Of a stretch of DNA of 64,000 bases, positions 34,250-46,109 are shown piece after piece (position 1 is the stretch's first letter; every line of letters begins with the position of its first letter). The position numbers were made by a program, and so were the translations under genes. The stretch spans positions 248,001-312,000 of the forward strand of contig CM065648.1 in NCBI GenBank assembly GCA_033220425.1, read 5' to 3'. The notes under the pieces were generated by a model. The model saw nothing but the letters and a program-made list of their open reading frames with translations, had not been told where the DNA came from and made no database searches. The DNA comes from Lepraria neglecta. Taxonomy: Eukaryota > Ascomycota > Lecanoromycetes > Lecanorales > Stereocaulaceae.

Positions 34250-36035
34250 TGGTAGATCGCTCGAGTGCAAGGCATAAGAGGGGCGACGTTATGATAGATG
34301 GATTGACTAGCAACATTCCAATGGGCGTACAAATGAGCACAGTCTTCGAGGGCTGCTCTTGCCAAATTTCCTTCAGGACTTGGCCTTTGTCATATTCTTC
34401 TTGGAAACCCGTCGACAGAAAAAGTACCTTTGTTTCTCTCAAGCATCCGTATGACTACAGCCGAGCAGCGAGTACAGAAAAACGCTCTTTGCGTACATCA
34501 GCTGGTCCAATCGCAACTCATCGCCATCAAGTAAGTGTTCTACTTTCCGCACGTCGCCATTTAATGCTGATTTCTGTCCTCCATCCATACAAATAACTGC
34601 CTGAAGACGTTTTTCGCGTCCTAGAGATTCTCCCTCCAATCGCAACTCCGCAGCAAGACTTTACTTTCACTCCACGCAAGTCGCCACGAAGGCCGAGGCC
34701 AAGCGACTAGCCACGTCAGTGAAGGACTTCACCTACTTCTTCGCAAAGTTGCATGCATCTCACCTGACCGCATGCGATATTCTGTCATTCGGCCGCGGAC
34801 AACCTCGTTTTCATGTAGGTCGCCTTCAGGCTCCTGCATCTGGCGATTGCAGTCCAGAGGTCGGTCAGTTCGTGTCACTGCGTGCTTGCGTTCCTGCACG
34901 AAAAAGCATCGGAATGAGGTTGTTTTTCCAAGAAACGTCAAGATGATAAAACGTCATTCAACTCGCCGAGGCATTCAGCTCCTCCAAGCTTTCAACGGTC
35001 TGCGCTCCGCTTCCCCGGATCGCCATCGCATCGCATTCTGTGCTATCGACGCAATCTGCGTAAGATGAGAACTCAATTTTTGAGCCAAATTAACCCTGTC
35101 AGAGTTCACCTGGTAAAACCAACGTCGAAAATCTCTACCGATAACCAATCGTTTGGCGGGATTGCGTGAACTAAGAAACAAAACCCCCTGCCAGGTACCA
35201 GGGTTTGCAGCGGGATATCCAGGGGCAGCCGCTGGTTGAACAGGGATAAGCTGGGGCTAAGCATCACTAAACCGTCTCATCTAACTTTAATGCTCCAATA
35301 GCACCGCCTTCGCAACCTCACCCCAGCACTTCCATCTCGCTTCACATGGGAAATTGCAGTCATTGCGCTGCGCAGGCACACCAATCGCCACACACCTATG
35401 CTACCGATCGACTCTTTCCGCTGTGAAATGCTTGGTCCCCCAGGCAGCCTGAGCGGCTGTCCCCGCGCAAAATGGTGGGCGGTGCGCGAGGGAGGGGTTA
35501 GCTCGGTCAGGTAATCCCAGCAATAGTACCCTGCGGCAATTACTTCCCTAGAGCGTCTCATTTATGTTTGAGGGCATCCCAACATCATCGCCTCCGTCTT
35601 CTCACAAAAGACACGGTTTTCCTGTCGTTCCACTCTTTGTCCCAACATACACTCATTTCTGTGCGAGAATCTAGCATTCACGCACTCACGCTCTCTATAG
35701 AATCCATTTCGATCGAAGACTTGTTGAGTTGATCTCATAGAACCACTCACTCCTACTACTTGGCATTTGTCGCACAGAAGCATTCAAGCCAAGACATCGC
35801 GTGCTCAGGATACCAGTGTCAATCCCAATATCGAATATATTGCGCCAGATACAAAGGGACTCGGAAGGAGTACATATCAGTCGCAGACACTTAAGCAAAG
35901 GCATCGCGCAAGCATCTCGTCGCCAACAACCATCTCGGCGCCTCGCACAAACCCAGCGTTCGCGCCCACCACCTCACACAAAACCATAACCATATAACAA
36001 ACGTTTTACGCACGACAGCGCACACTCGCATGACA
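34250..36035. other. 1.8-kb intergenic region
   Basis: No gene recognised. Several Arg/Ser-rich open frames (for example 34772-35068) look like chance frames in mixed-composition DNA. The last few hundred bases, CT- and CA-rich, are likely leader and promoter of the GPI protein gene. Confidence 0.5.
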
Positions 36036-36533
36036 ATGCGGACCTCAATCCTCGCCCTCTCTCTCCTCACCTCTCTGGCATCGTGCTTGACAATCACTAA
36101 GACCACGACCTGCACCTCCACCTCAACAACCACTCTCTACCATATCTTAGCCTCCACAACCCAGGCCTACACCTCTCACATCCTCATCCCAACAACGACC
36201 GCCGTCATCCTCTCGACCGCCCCAGCCTCCTCTTCGACACCAGTCCCATTGTCGACCGCCGTGTCAACCCCGGTATCATCATCGCCGTCGGCCGTAACCA
36301 GCATCGTGTACAGCACGAGCGCTGCGCCATTCCCTACGACTGCCTCTTCAGTCGTTATCGCAAAAGGGACCAGCGTCCCAGTGCCCGTGGCCTCAGCACC
36401 AGGGTCGCCAGCCGGAACACCTGTCCCACCGCCAAGTCCATCGCCTTTCAACAGCGGCGCATCAATCAGGAGTACCAGCCAGCTACTGGGCAGCGCTGTT
36501 GCTATGGGAGCAGTGATCTGGAGCCTATGTTAG
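36036..36533 (+). CDS. Ser/Thr-rich GPI-anchored cell-wall protein
   Basis: Intronless frame of 165 residues from ATG 36036 (a second ATG two codons upstream, at 36030, is also possible). The signal peptide MRTSILALSLLTSLASCL is followed by a Ser/Thr/Val/Pro-rich body with TKTTTCTSTSTTT at the front and repeated P-V-P/S-T-P stretches. The C-terminus has a small-residue omega region (FNSGASIRS) and a hydrophobic tail ending AVAMGAVIWSLC. This is the layout of a GPI-anchored, heavily O-mannosylated wall protein. No enzymatic domain. Confidence 0.8.
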   Translation: MRTSILALSLLTSLASCLTITKTTTCTSTSTTTLYHILASTTQAYTSHILIPTTTAVILSTAPASSSTPVPLSTAVSTPVSSSPSAVTSIVYSTSAAPFPTTASSVVIAKGTSVPVPVASAPGSPAGTPVPPPSPSPFNSGASIRSTSQLLGSAVAMGAVIWSLC

Positions 36534-37148
36534 TAACGTGGGAGCTGGAGTATCGTCGTCTCGTCTAGGAAAATCTGGATAATCAAGTGCGCCCACGAGA
36601 CGACGACGGATAAAATCTCGGCCAGCAGAGCAGGTGGTGGATTCCCTTGGATTCTTGAACATCCATTTCTTTATGTTGCGATTGCATACCTACATTACAT
36701 CTGCTAGCGCCCCCAGTGGGTGGCCGCTTGCTTGCTTCTTTCGATATCCCCCGATACGAGCCCAGCTTTGATCGAGCGTGCCTGTCGCTACCTTTCTTAT
36801 GCTAGCCAGTTGTTTAGTTGGTTTACGAGGTTTACGTGTTAGTGATAGCGATGGTGGAGAGCGAGTACAACCTATGTACATAATACATTCGAATTAAGAT
36901 ACAATCCAAAATACTCAAATATGCTGGCAGTGGAGATGGTGGTGAGTTTAGAGTTGAGACATGTGCATTCCTTAGGAACATGGTTAAGACATTCGCGTGT
37001 TGGTCGTGCCAGACACGTAGAACAAGTGTGGATCTGTGAGCCAAATAGACCCTCTAACAGCCTAGTCCGCAAAAGATGGCTTAATTCCTCGCCAACCACT
37101 AATAGCGATCCACCTTCCTACACGCATCCTATTTCCATTCCGTTACCA
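36534..37148. other. intergenic, no recognised feature
   Basis: About 600 bp of likely 3' UTR and spacer. Short opposing open frames have no domain content. Confidence 0.4.
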
Positions 37149-37529
37149 CTACTTAAAATCATCTGCGTCCAGGGTATCCAGCGCATGCCGGATCTCCTCG
37201 ACGGATGCAGCGATATCCGGAAGAGGAAGGGAGGCAAAGAACCCGAACCGAGCAGGGTATTGCCGTTTCACTTTAGCTGCGTACTCGTTGATTTCCCTTG
37301 TAAGAGTCTTGATGGTGGCGGTGTCCGAGTTGAGGTGCGTGCCTGGTGAGGTGATACTGAGGATTGATTTTGCGATGCTGACGGAGTCCATGTAGGCGAG
37401 GTGGGACTTGATGATCCGTTCAGGAATGCCTGGCATGCCCTCAGGATTTGTGTAGCCATTGTCGAGTAGTGCTTTGCGGTAGCATGGAGGAATGAAGTAC
37501 GCGTGGACGTCGATTTTTTGGTCTGCCAT
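37149..37529 (-). pseudogene. amidohydrolase (ACMSD/decarboxylase-like) N-terminal fragment
   Basis: From ATG 37529 the frame reads KIDVHAYFIPPCYRKALLDNG, AYMDSVSIAKSILSITSPGTH, then REINEYAAKVKRQYPARFGF with FASLPLPDIAASVEEIRHAL. It ends LDADDFK-stop after about 126 residues, whereas family members (amidohydrolase-2 type, such as 6-methylsalicylate or ACMS decarboxylase relatives) have about 300-340. The metal-binding H-x-H is H-A-Y here, so a ligand is lost through one C-to-T change. Truncation plus loss of a metal ligand makes it very unlikely to be active. Confidence 0.75.
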
Positions 37530-38001
37530 CCCGGGCGAAGGTTGGCCTTTGAATCCTGTGCCACGGACCACGACGATTGGCAATCGGAGGTTTCAGAGTG
37601 ATAGACAATTCCCATGTTTTCAACGACTTTTGAGACGGGTGGTTTGACGATGCATGTTTCGGTCAATGCTCGTCATCTTTTTCTCGGTCCTACTCGTTGC
37701 ATACATATGCTGCACATGCGCAAGGATAAACTAGCTCGTATCAAACGGAGAAGTTTGACCAATTATTGCAGGCCTTCGAAACTTGTATCTCCAAGGAGGA
37801 ATGTTGCAAAGTTTGTGTCCTCGCGATTAACAGGGCAAGTACATAGCGCTAGGCACGAACAAATGATTTGGGAAACGAGTAAGTGCATACATATGGCTGC
37901 AGGACTACGTAGAACTAGCCAGATAATTAAATGAATAGGAATGAATCGCTAGCAGAATATCAACAATCGGAAAAACCCTATGACGACTTGCCTCCATAGA
38001 G
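37530..38001. other. intergenic, no recognised feature
   Basis: About 470 bp between two minus-strand pseudogenes, without a recognised element. Confidence 0.35.
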
Positions 38002-39642
38002 TCATGAGCTGCCACCAGCGCCGTTAGCAGATCCACGCCGCTTCGTCGGCGAACTTGCTAGGTCGTCCTCCCCAGGGTGCTTTCTGATGCCCTTATCGCT
38101 CGTTATTTGTGTCATGGAAGGCGCAGGTGGTTGGCTTCAGTTGGTGGATGGCTCTGTGCTCGTGGGCCTTGAGTCCTCTTCATGGGCAACCTCGCCAAGA
38201 GGGTTTCCGTCCTGGTGTTGGGCAACACCCCTATTGAAGATTGATCTACTTTCGACGTCTCCTGACTGATGGGGATCTGTTGTTGGTGGACAATGGGCCT
38301 GGTCGCCCTCGATGAGATTGGGTGACACAGATGGCTCTCGAAAAGGGCCGAAAAGGCTGCTTTCTTGTGTGTCGGTCTGGCTTATGCCATCCTTCTGCTG
38401 TGAAGTGCGTGGCACCTGTGTGGTATTCGTGCCTGTCAGACCGGCTGAGGAGCTCGGAGCGTTCTAATCCATTCTTGGAGGCTGGCTTGACGAACTTGAG
38501 GCGCTGACTGGAGGATAGGTGGCAGAACTTGGACTAGCACTTGCACTGCTGGGAGGAGGGATCATCGAGTCTGACACACTAGCATCTTATTCCTCATGGC
38601 CGGTCAAATATTCGTTCGGTTTGACCACAATTCTCCAAACTGGATACCTAGAGGCATCCCATCTCCTCGCATGTCTTCTTGAGTAGTTTTGCTCTCTCGT
38701 AGTGTAGTCATCAAGTATAGTGTTGCCTAACAGCGCTTTGCACTGACGTCGGAGACGACCACGTCGAGCAATGAATTGACACGTCCCCATAATTCCGTTC
38801 AAGGCGGAGGAGTCCACGTTAGACAAGCCATGTTTCAACCGGGTCCTGGCCCACGTCTTCGCAGCAGACGCGAAGTCGTCCATGGCGTCCCTTGAGGTGG
38901 TCCAAGCAGGTCTGGATGCAAGCGAACTTGTGAGATAATTCTGCCAATTATCCTATGCAGCGATTGCTGCCTTTTCCTCGCCTAGCAGTTGTGTAAACAT
39001 TTCTCGCCAGCAGAATGACAACGTTTTGAGCCGCTGGTCGATTTAGAGATCCGGTAGCGGAGTGTCATTAATCGCATGACAAACTTTGATACTTAGTGGT
39101 GGATCTCCTAATAGCGCTCGTTCCCAAAGTCGGCGGAAGATGAGATCATCTCGTCTCTCAGTATTGTCCAGGAGTTCGTCGAGGGCGAATATCGCTCTGC
39201 TATGGTCATGGTCATCCGAAAAGCCTCGGATGTGAAAGCCGTGATCGGACAAAGCAGTCGAATCCGGGAAATTAGATCGGAAGGCTGTACGACTTGATGC
39301 ATTCCATTTATCCACTACATGTTTCAAACCCATCAGCCGCTTCGCTGTACCTGTCTACTAACCTTTAGCTTTGTGTTTATGTAACGAAATCCAGCTTTGT
39401 GAAGGTGGAGGATACTGACCCATATAGAATCGAATTTGGGCTTCCGGTAGATATCTGATCCTAAAGAGTTCTTCGATGAGGGACATGAAATGCCTCGAGA
39501 CATGGCGACCGTCCATCCAGAGCCAGACCATGTCTTCCAATTTATTAGCACCGCCAACCTCCTCAAAGACCATGATCCAGAGCTTTGGAAGTAGGCTAGG
39601 CCTGGAGCCCGTGGTGGCTGTAGGCTTTACGGTGGAGGTCAT
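38002..39642 (-). pseudogene. F-box-like fungal gene with five nonsense codons in one frame
   Basis: Exon 1 (39642-39363) starts MTSTVKPTATTGSRPSLLPKL and continues WIMVFEEVGGANKLEDMVWL, an F-box-like start. A 48-bp GT-AG intron leads to exon 2 (39314-38002), which stays in one frame to KRRGSANGAGGSS-stop. Five in-frame stops interrupt it: TAA 39045-39043, TAG 38955-38953, TAA 38589-38587, TAG 38466-38464 and TGA 38139-38137. Between stops the text is coherent (RRWDASRYPVWRIVVKPNEY, then a Ser/Pro/Asp-rich tail and a basic end). No frameshift is needed, so only point changes disabled it. The rebuilt length is about 530 residues. The family's function is unknown. Confidence 0.78.
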
Positions 39643-40319
39643 CACTATGTATGGTGTAAGAACTCTTCGGCCGTAGGGCTCAAGGATGGAGGACCGAGAC
39701 CTCGGGCAAATAGCGTATCCGGCGAGTCGACACGATGACAACGTTCCTCTAACAGCGTGAGACGTTGAGATAGTAGAAGGAAAAGCTGCTAAATTTCACA
39801 GTGTGGTTGTTGTAGAGGGTTCTGGGGCAAGAAATGATGCTGGATGACAAGTGAACGCTTTGGAGATGATGAAGCTGGAAGCACGGACGGGCTCGCCTAT
39901 AGGGTTCTGTCGTGTGACCGTGACACTTGTCCCACCATATCCATGATTCACGCTGGAGCTAAAGAGTTTCGAACAGTGGCAAGGCCTTTGCGGCCTATGA
40001 TTCGTATGTAGATCGTGACTTTGAAGGTCCTGACATCGAAGTACGATGGATGACAACTATAGAGCTATGGTGTCTATGCGGCGGGTTGGAAACTGGCTTT
40101 ATGAGCACGGAGCCGTGCACCTGGATAAGCTCCCATCTCTGTTGGTCAATGCAAAGTAAATCATGTGCTACCATCGCTGGGTGCCACCAATGCATGCGTC
40201 AAGAGGGACAATGAATCCTGCCGCCACTTATTGTAGAGCTCAGCCTGAGAATTGTAGATATCCTCTGATAGTTTAGTTCCTTCCGAGCCTCGATGTTGTA
40301 GATTGCAACCTTCAACCCC
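39643..40319. other. intergenic, no recognised feature
   Basis: About 680 bp upstream of the F-box-like pseudogene. Open frames (39796-40056 minus, 39995-40195 minus) show no domain. Confidence 0.4.
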
Positions 40320-40712
40320 TTAGTCCGATTCCATGCCTTCAGGATCGACAATTCTTGGACGAAGGGTGCGATGATTTTGTTCGGATCTTGAGGAATCGGA
40401 GGCTGCTTTCACTTGCATTTCGATTCGGCACTGCTTGAAGTCAGCCAAGTCTCCATGCTGAGTCCTAGAAAGGCCTTGCTTTGGTACTGACATAGTAAGC
40501 TTCATGTACATCCACGCGCAGACGATCATCAGTATAGCATTGATCGCGATTGACCCAAGTAGTCCTTTCTTCTAGAAGCCTGGTCTTCGATGTATGTTTA
40601 TCTGATGATTTCTAGCCTCGACGGTGGTGTCTGGATCTTCTCGCCAACTTGCGAGTTCTGCTTGAGGTTCCTCTGCGCCGACTGGCTCGTAGGTTTGAGT
40701 CGGCTTGAACAT
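40320..40712 (-). pseudogene. small single-pass membrane protein remnant
   Basis: One frame of 131 codons starts MFKPTQTYEPVGAEEPQAEL (ATG 40712). It is interrupted by a single TAG at 40574-40572. It then gives KKGLLGSIAINAILMIVCAWM, a clear membrane helix, and a polar Ser/Gln/Arg-rich tail ending at 40320. The plan (polar N-terminus, one helix, short tail) is reminiscent of the front of UstYa/DUF3328 proteins, but the HxxHC motifs are absent, so this is only a suggestion. It could also be a short fungal protein with one nonsense mutation. Confidence 0.4.
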
Positions 40713-40854
40713 GTTTAGGACTGGTAGAGCCGTCATTGGGCAGTAAAGGTATGGGTTTGGGAGATGGTGGGTATTCGAGGTATAGGTTTTGACGGAGTAC
40801 GGAGACTAATAGGTCAGCTAGAGTCGAGATGCTGTCGTGTGAGAAAGTGATGCC

Positions 40855-43587
40855 AAGAAGACAAAAATGTGCCGCGGCCTCACCTCGGACCTGGCATAGG
40901 GTGAGCGCCGCTTTACGTAGCGCAATCCGGCTGACGGGTCGCGCGAGGCTGGGTAACCCTGTTCCTGTGTCCTGACTGCAAAGCGTTCGTTCTTGGCAGA
41001 AAGGGCTAGCTGAGACCAAAGTTGCTGACTGAGTCCAAAGTGGCTGGCTGATGCCACGTCACACCTCGTGGACTTTAACCCCCTCGATGGTAGCCCGAGA
41101 TCATTACATATATGTTGGATGTATGTACATAAGATCCTGAACTTGTAAACTCTCACACGAGGCACTCCAGACAGACTCACTTGGGCATCATGGCCACTAT
41201 CGCCGGCATAACAGGTAATCAGTTCCCACAAGGGATATAAGCTTATTAGAATAAGTACCAATATGCGTTATCCAGCCACGAAGTAGATCACAACATGAAC
41301 CTAGGGTTGATAATCCAACCCTAGAACAAGTATGACATTGTACTTGCGATCAGGACCGGAGGCCACCAATACGGTGGTGCTTCTTCTACGTCCGCTCCCA
41401 ACATCCAGCAGGACTTGAAAAAGACTTTTAGGGGTCCCAACGACCAAACCATTTTCGAGAAGGACTGGAGAACCTTTTTTCGCACGAACGTCAGCTGGAG
41501 TCTGGGGGCATTCAACACATATCTCACGAAGCACAAGCTATTCGTGCCCCACGGACAGTGCACCGATGTCCACCTCGGGGGCCACGTCTAGACCGGTGGA
41601 TATGGCTAGTTGGCCCGCAGTTTTGGCCTGTTCGGAGACCACGTTCTCTTGCTCGAGATAGTGGACCACGAGGGGAACTTCAAAGAAATTACAAAAGCCA
41701 CTGATCCCGAGCTGTTCTACGCCATTCTTGGAGGCAGTCCTGGAAACCTCGGAGTGCTGACGCATTTCACGATCGAGGTCCACCGCGACAGCGACTACCA
41801 AGGCTCCCGAGGCCTGAAGGCGCTATACTGGTACGATCCCACGACGTTGAAGCGCCTCCTGGACAGTCTGGTGGACATGTCGGACGACGAAAACTTTCCA
41901 CGCAATTACGACCTCTGTATCAGCGTCCTCAGCTCGTCATTCAAACTCCTAGACTTGTGGCCCGAGTTGGACGGCAAGATGAGAGAGGAACACCTGGAGA
42001 TTTACGGAAAAGACGGCATCCCCCTCTGGCCCCGGACGATCGTCGTGTATGCACAGTGGGTTCCGTTCGACAAGAACGACGTCTGCGACATGGCTTGGTT
42101 CGATCGGTTCAGGAAGGATTCTATCTCCATCAATGGGGTGCAACAGAAGCCCATGTCGGAGCTGACCGGGGGAGTGGATCTTCCGGAATGTGCGCGAATT
42201 CGACCACCCATACGTCAAGCGCACCTACCTGACCAAGTCGAGCACGCTCGGCAAGGACGGCTGGGCCAGCTGGGTCACCCAAAGCATCGACGCCATCATC
42301 AAGCCTGAGGCCAATCGCTACTGGCTGTCCGCCCAACTGCAGTGTGTCGGTGGCAAACACTCCAAATTCGTGACCAACGCCGACAACGGCACCTCCTACA
42401 GCTGGCGGGACTCGACCCTCGTGTGCACGCTCGATTGCTTCCACGAGTTTGCCGCCAAAGTCCGAGCCGAAGGCTGGGAAAAGGTCAATGACCTGGCAGG
42501 GATTGGTCCCAATTGCAAATTTAGCAAGCAAGACCGCCGTGTGCTCTGGGGTTCGTACGGCAGTTTCGATCTAGGTGAGAGTTGGAGTTCCTATTACGAA
42601 GACTGGGCCAAGTATGAGAGGCTACAGAAGGCAAGGAAGGCGGCCGATCCAGATGGTATCTACACCCCCAACCCCTTCTGCGTGAAGCTTTCGACTTGAG
42701 CACATCCCGGTCGAGTTCCTGCTGTTCTTTGACTGTCAGCGGAAGAAAAGACAGGAAATGTGTTAGCGGTTGAATCCGTGGTTGGTCTTGGAGTGCCTAC
42801 GGCGACTTAGCTAAGCGGCACGTTATCTTGAGAATGTCGAGGCCTTATAGCTGGGAGAGAATCTCTTTATCATCATATCTTACACTCACGAGGAGTTTTC
42901 TTTTCCTCTTGTTACAAGCACCTGTACACATGAGGCTTGCTACGCGTTGATAATAGATTACTAGGCCAAGGTACAGCAGATTACGATATAAAAGCAAGCC
43001 CCACACACCTCCAACTTTAGGTAGCACAACACACTCTTATACTACCTCTATATACCTCTTGTATTTATAGAGTAACGTGAATTACGTCTTCCGCGTCAAG
43101 TTATTTTTAAATTTCTTAAAGCCCTTTTATCGCTGGTTTTCCGTAACAATGATAAAAGATCCTTCCTGCGTAGCTTAGTGAATATATAGTATTATACCAA
43201 GTATGTTACTAAAAGCTTAAAGAATTCGAGGGAGTTAGTAGCTTAAGGCAGGAGCCGATAACGTAGTCAAAACTCCGCTGGTGACTATCCGAGGGAGCCA
43301 TTAAGATTTTGGGGACGTCGCTGATGACTGTTCGAGACCCTGATCGCCCCACGAAGCGTAGTTGTGCGTATGAGAATCCGAGCATCCTAATGGCTGCCTC
43401 ACCTTTCCTCGTGTTCAGCTGCCCACCGCCCACAGAAGCTGAAACAACGGGAGACCAGACCGATTGGAGAAATGCAAGGTCGAACCAATTGGGCAATGAA
43501 GGTGGGGTGCTGCACCACCCCTGCTCACCCAGCTCGACTGCTAAAGCGGCATTGCCCGAGCGAGCTCTGGGGCACATTTTTATTCTC
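40855..43587. mobile_element. 2.7-kb block with degenerate inverted ends carrying an oxidase fragment
   Basis: The left end reads aaaaatgtgccgcggcctca (from 40863) and then gggtgagcgccgctttacg. The right end on the minus strand reads aaaaatgtgccccagagctc (from about 43581) and then atgccgctttagcag. The outer 11 bp are identical in inverted orientation and a GCCGCTTTA motif recurs about 40-50 bp inside each end. The right end is also about 75% similar over 80 bp to 25697-25780, and the left to 24358-24402. No coding sequence for a transposase was seen inside; the cargo is a 5'-truncated FAD oxidase. No target duplication was recognised. Confidence 0.5.
41328..42699 (+). pseudogene. berberine-bridge-type FAD oxidoreductase, 5'-truncated and broken
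   Basis: The readable part starts inside the FAD-binding PCMH domain (YDIVLAIRTGGHQYGGASST) and lacks the first 80 or so residues. It goes on with LFVPHGQCTDVHLGGHV, TAG (41589-41591), TGGYG, TAG (41607-41609), ARSFGLFGDHVLLLEIVDHE and LGGSPGNLGVLTHFTIEVHR. The two stops stand at Gln positions of the family. At 42168-42172 a G-run has one base too many. After it the C-terminal part (FDHPYVKRTYLTKSSTLGKDG to GIYTPNPFCVKLST) continues in another frame to the natural end. Relatives are secreted or intracellular FAD oxidases of carbohydrates or secondary metabolites. Confidence 0.88.
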
Positions 43588-44409
43588 TTCTGAGGCGGCG
43601 AAACGATCGGGGTCGATCCAAGATGGTGTTAAGCTTCGTCAGGCGCTAAGTTCCATAACGTTTGCTTAGCCACCGTATACTTAGATATTATATTCGTGGA
43701 AGTGCCAATATCGTAGTACATTTTGAAGCCTGCCAAAAACGGAGTACAAACATCTTGGCATGACCTCAATCTCAAGCCTGGCGGAAGGTCTGAAACAGCC
43801 GTTACCTGCATTCAGCCAATAAGCATACAAGGCGTAGCCTCCTCTCCAAACTTAAATCATGAATGACATGAAGGATCAGATGAAGGATCAGTAGAAGGAG
43901 CTGTCAGCGGCTACTCTAACAAGGGGCGGGGCACTGGTCACTTCGGAACGGATCAACCTTATTCCTGACGGCGGCTCCTGAGGTATCAAAGCGAGCAAAG
44001 GTGGTGTGGGTACGCCTGAATGCTCATACCCGGCAGCTTCACCGTCTCCACACTCGTTTCTCTTCAACTCTACCTGCTACCTGACTGCCCTTGAGCCTTT
44101 TCATACACTCACTCTCCTACACTTTGTCAAGCCGTGGGGCCTGCCCCTCGTCATTGGCAGAACGTCGATACCCAACGCTATCTTAGCTGCAGTTTGCTGA
44201 CTCTCTTGACACACCCTGTTCACAGAGCTTTTTGATCTCTCCTTGAGCATCCATAAAATCCTACATCTTGTGTGCTGCATAGTACACAAACCTACACGCG
44301 CATGGTGTATTGCCTCATTCATAAGGCTTCGTCATAGGAGCCGCTGACCCCTCCCGAAATCGGCAAGACGCGAGCTCTCGGAACATTGTCAACAGCAAAT
44401 ACCGGCAAG
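42704..44409. other. 1.7-kb gap upstream of the MAPKK gene
   Basis: Contains the right end of the 40855-43587 block. The rest, AT-rich around 43.0-43.2 kb, shows no gene. The last 300 bp before 44410 are presumably promoter and leader of the MAPKK gene. Confidence 0.5.
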
Positions 44410-46109
44410 ATGACCGAGGATCAGGAGAGGATAATTCCTCAGATTCCTCAGGAAGGGTCGAGCCCTTCACCAGCACCGCTCCTCCGTCCCCCGATACCTG
44501 GAGGCCCCAGTAGAAGCACTGGCGGCGCTCGGACTCCGCGTTTGGGCCTTGCCATACCTCCTTCGCCAAGTCAAAAGCCTGTCTCCGAGAATAAGAATGT
44601 ACCTGATCTCCCTCCGCTCGCTACGATCCAGCGACCCTCTTCGCGGCCTACACTCCCTCACTTGAGGCTAGCTACCCCGAAGGGAACCAATACTACACCA
44701 CAAGAGGGGCCCTCCCTCGCAAATGGTCGACCGTCGCCTTTGCCATATGCAGGAGGGTCTGCGGGTGGTACCAGCGATGGCAGCGGGCACTCTAGGTCTG
44801 ACAGCTTCACCATGGTGGACGGCAAGAATAGCAATCCTACTTCGGCATCCTCGTCGGGCTTTTCACACCGACATCCCGTTGGGACGCCAGATCCAGCTTC
44901 TGCCATCAGCTCGGTCTACTCAGAAGGAGGTACTGCTATGGAGCGGGAAGGAAGCAATCACATAATACCAGACTTCGAAAACCTGCGTCTGGAAAAGGGA
45001 GGGGACCTTGATGTAGAAGATCTCGATGATAACGGGTGGAGAGCAGCTAGCGAACAGAAGAAGATCAAAGAGATTGGCAGCTTAGGGGAAGGCGCTGGTG
45101 GTGCTGTCACTCGATGCAGACTTGAGGGTGGAAAGACTGAATTCGCATTAAAGGTACGGCTACCTTCTAAAAGGTGTAAACGACCCTGCTCACAACTTGC
45201 CAGATTATCACCACAGATCCAAACCCTGATGTCAAGAAGCAGATTGTCCGAGAATTAGCTTTCAACAAAGATTGTGACTCCGAATATATTTGCCAGTACT
45301 ATGGAGCATTCATGGACGACTCAAGTGGGACCATTTCGATCGCTATGGAATACTGTGAAGGTGGAAGCCTCGACAGCGTATACCGAGAAGTCAAGAAGCT
45401 TCGCGGTAGGACTGGCGAGAAGGTTTTGGGTAAAGTGGCTGAAGGTGTTCTCAACGGTCTAACATATCTACATGGCCGAAAGATTATCCACAGAGGTATG
45501 CATCTCCGAACTTGATGGTTCCTGACCAAGCTCATGCTCATGCTCATTCTCATCAGACATCAAACCCTCCAACATCCTCCTCACCCGCTCTGGCCAGGTC
45601 CGCCTCTGCGACTTTGGCGTCAGTGGCGAATTTGGCACAAAGGGCGACGCAAACACATTTATTGGCACATCTTACTATATGGCCCCGGAGCGTATCACTG
45701 GCCAATCCTATACCATTACCTCTGACGTCTGGTCGCTCGGGGTCACCCTCCTCGAAGTAGCGCAACACCGCTTCCCATTCCCTGCAGACGGAACGGAAAT
45801 GCAACCCAAGGCAGGCTTGATCGATCTATTGACATACATCGTAAGGCAGCCAATACCGAAGCTCAAGGACGAGCCGGATAATTCGATCAAGTGGAGTGAG
45901 AAATTCAAATACTTCATTGAGTGCTGGTATGTACATTCGGGCTCGACACAGATGTTCATGCTTGCTGACCTCGCTTTAGCTTAGAGAAGGAACCTTCAAG
46001 GAGGGCAACGCCATGGCGCATGATAGAGCATCCCTGGATGGCGGAGATGCAAGGCAAGAAAGTCAACATGGAACACTTCTTGGCACAAGTTTGGGATTGG
46101 AAAGCGTGA
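44410..46109 (+). CDS. MKK2: MAP kinase kinase of the cell-wall-integrity pathway (Mkk1/2 type)
   Basis: Four exons, 44410-45153, 45204-45495, 45557-45926 and 45980-46109, join in frame to 511 residues. The first 220 residues are a Pro/Ser-rich regulatory region ending in [11 protein letters not shown]. The kinase domain starts with [14 protein letters not shown] (Gly-loop) and has the Lys in [16 protein letters not shown] is restored across intron 2, then [20 protein letters not shown] with the activation-loop Ser/Thr region (GDANTFIGT), YYMAPERI, and the C-lobe ending near HPWM. The extended insert-free C-lobe with [13 protein letters not shown] is characteristic of Mkk1/2 (MkkA) rather than of Pbs2 or Ste7. 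It acts between Bck1-type MAPKKK and Slt2/Mpk1-type MAPK. No break is visible. Confidence 0.95.

Noticed and set aside
40612-41019. 135-codon minus-strand frame (Arg/Ser-rich end) as a gene
   Set aside because: It overlaps the better 131-codon membrane-protein frame at its end and crosses the element boundary near 40863; no domain.
24350-43587. One large Starship element spanning from the DUF3435 gene to the oxidase block
   Set aside because: The recombinase is truncated, conserved housekeeping genes (RRP40, SSZ1) lie between, and the end types recur locally rather than once per boundary.
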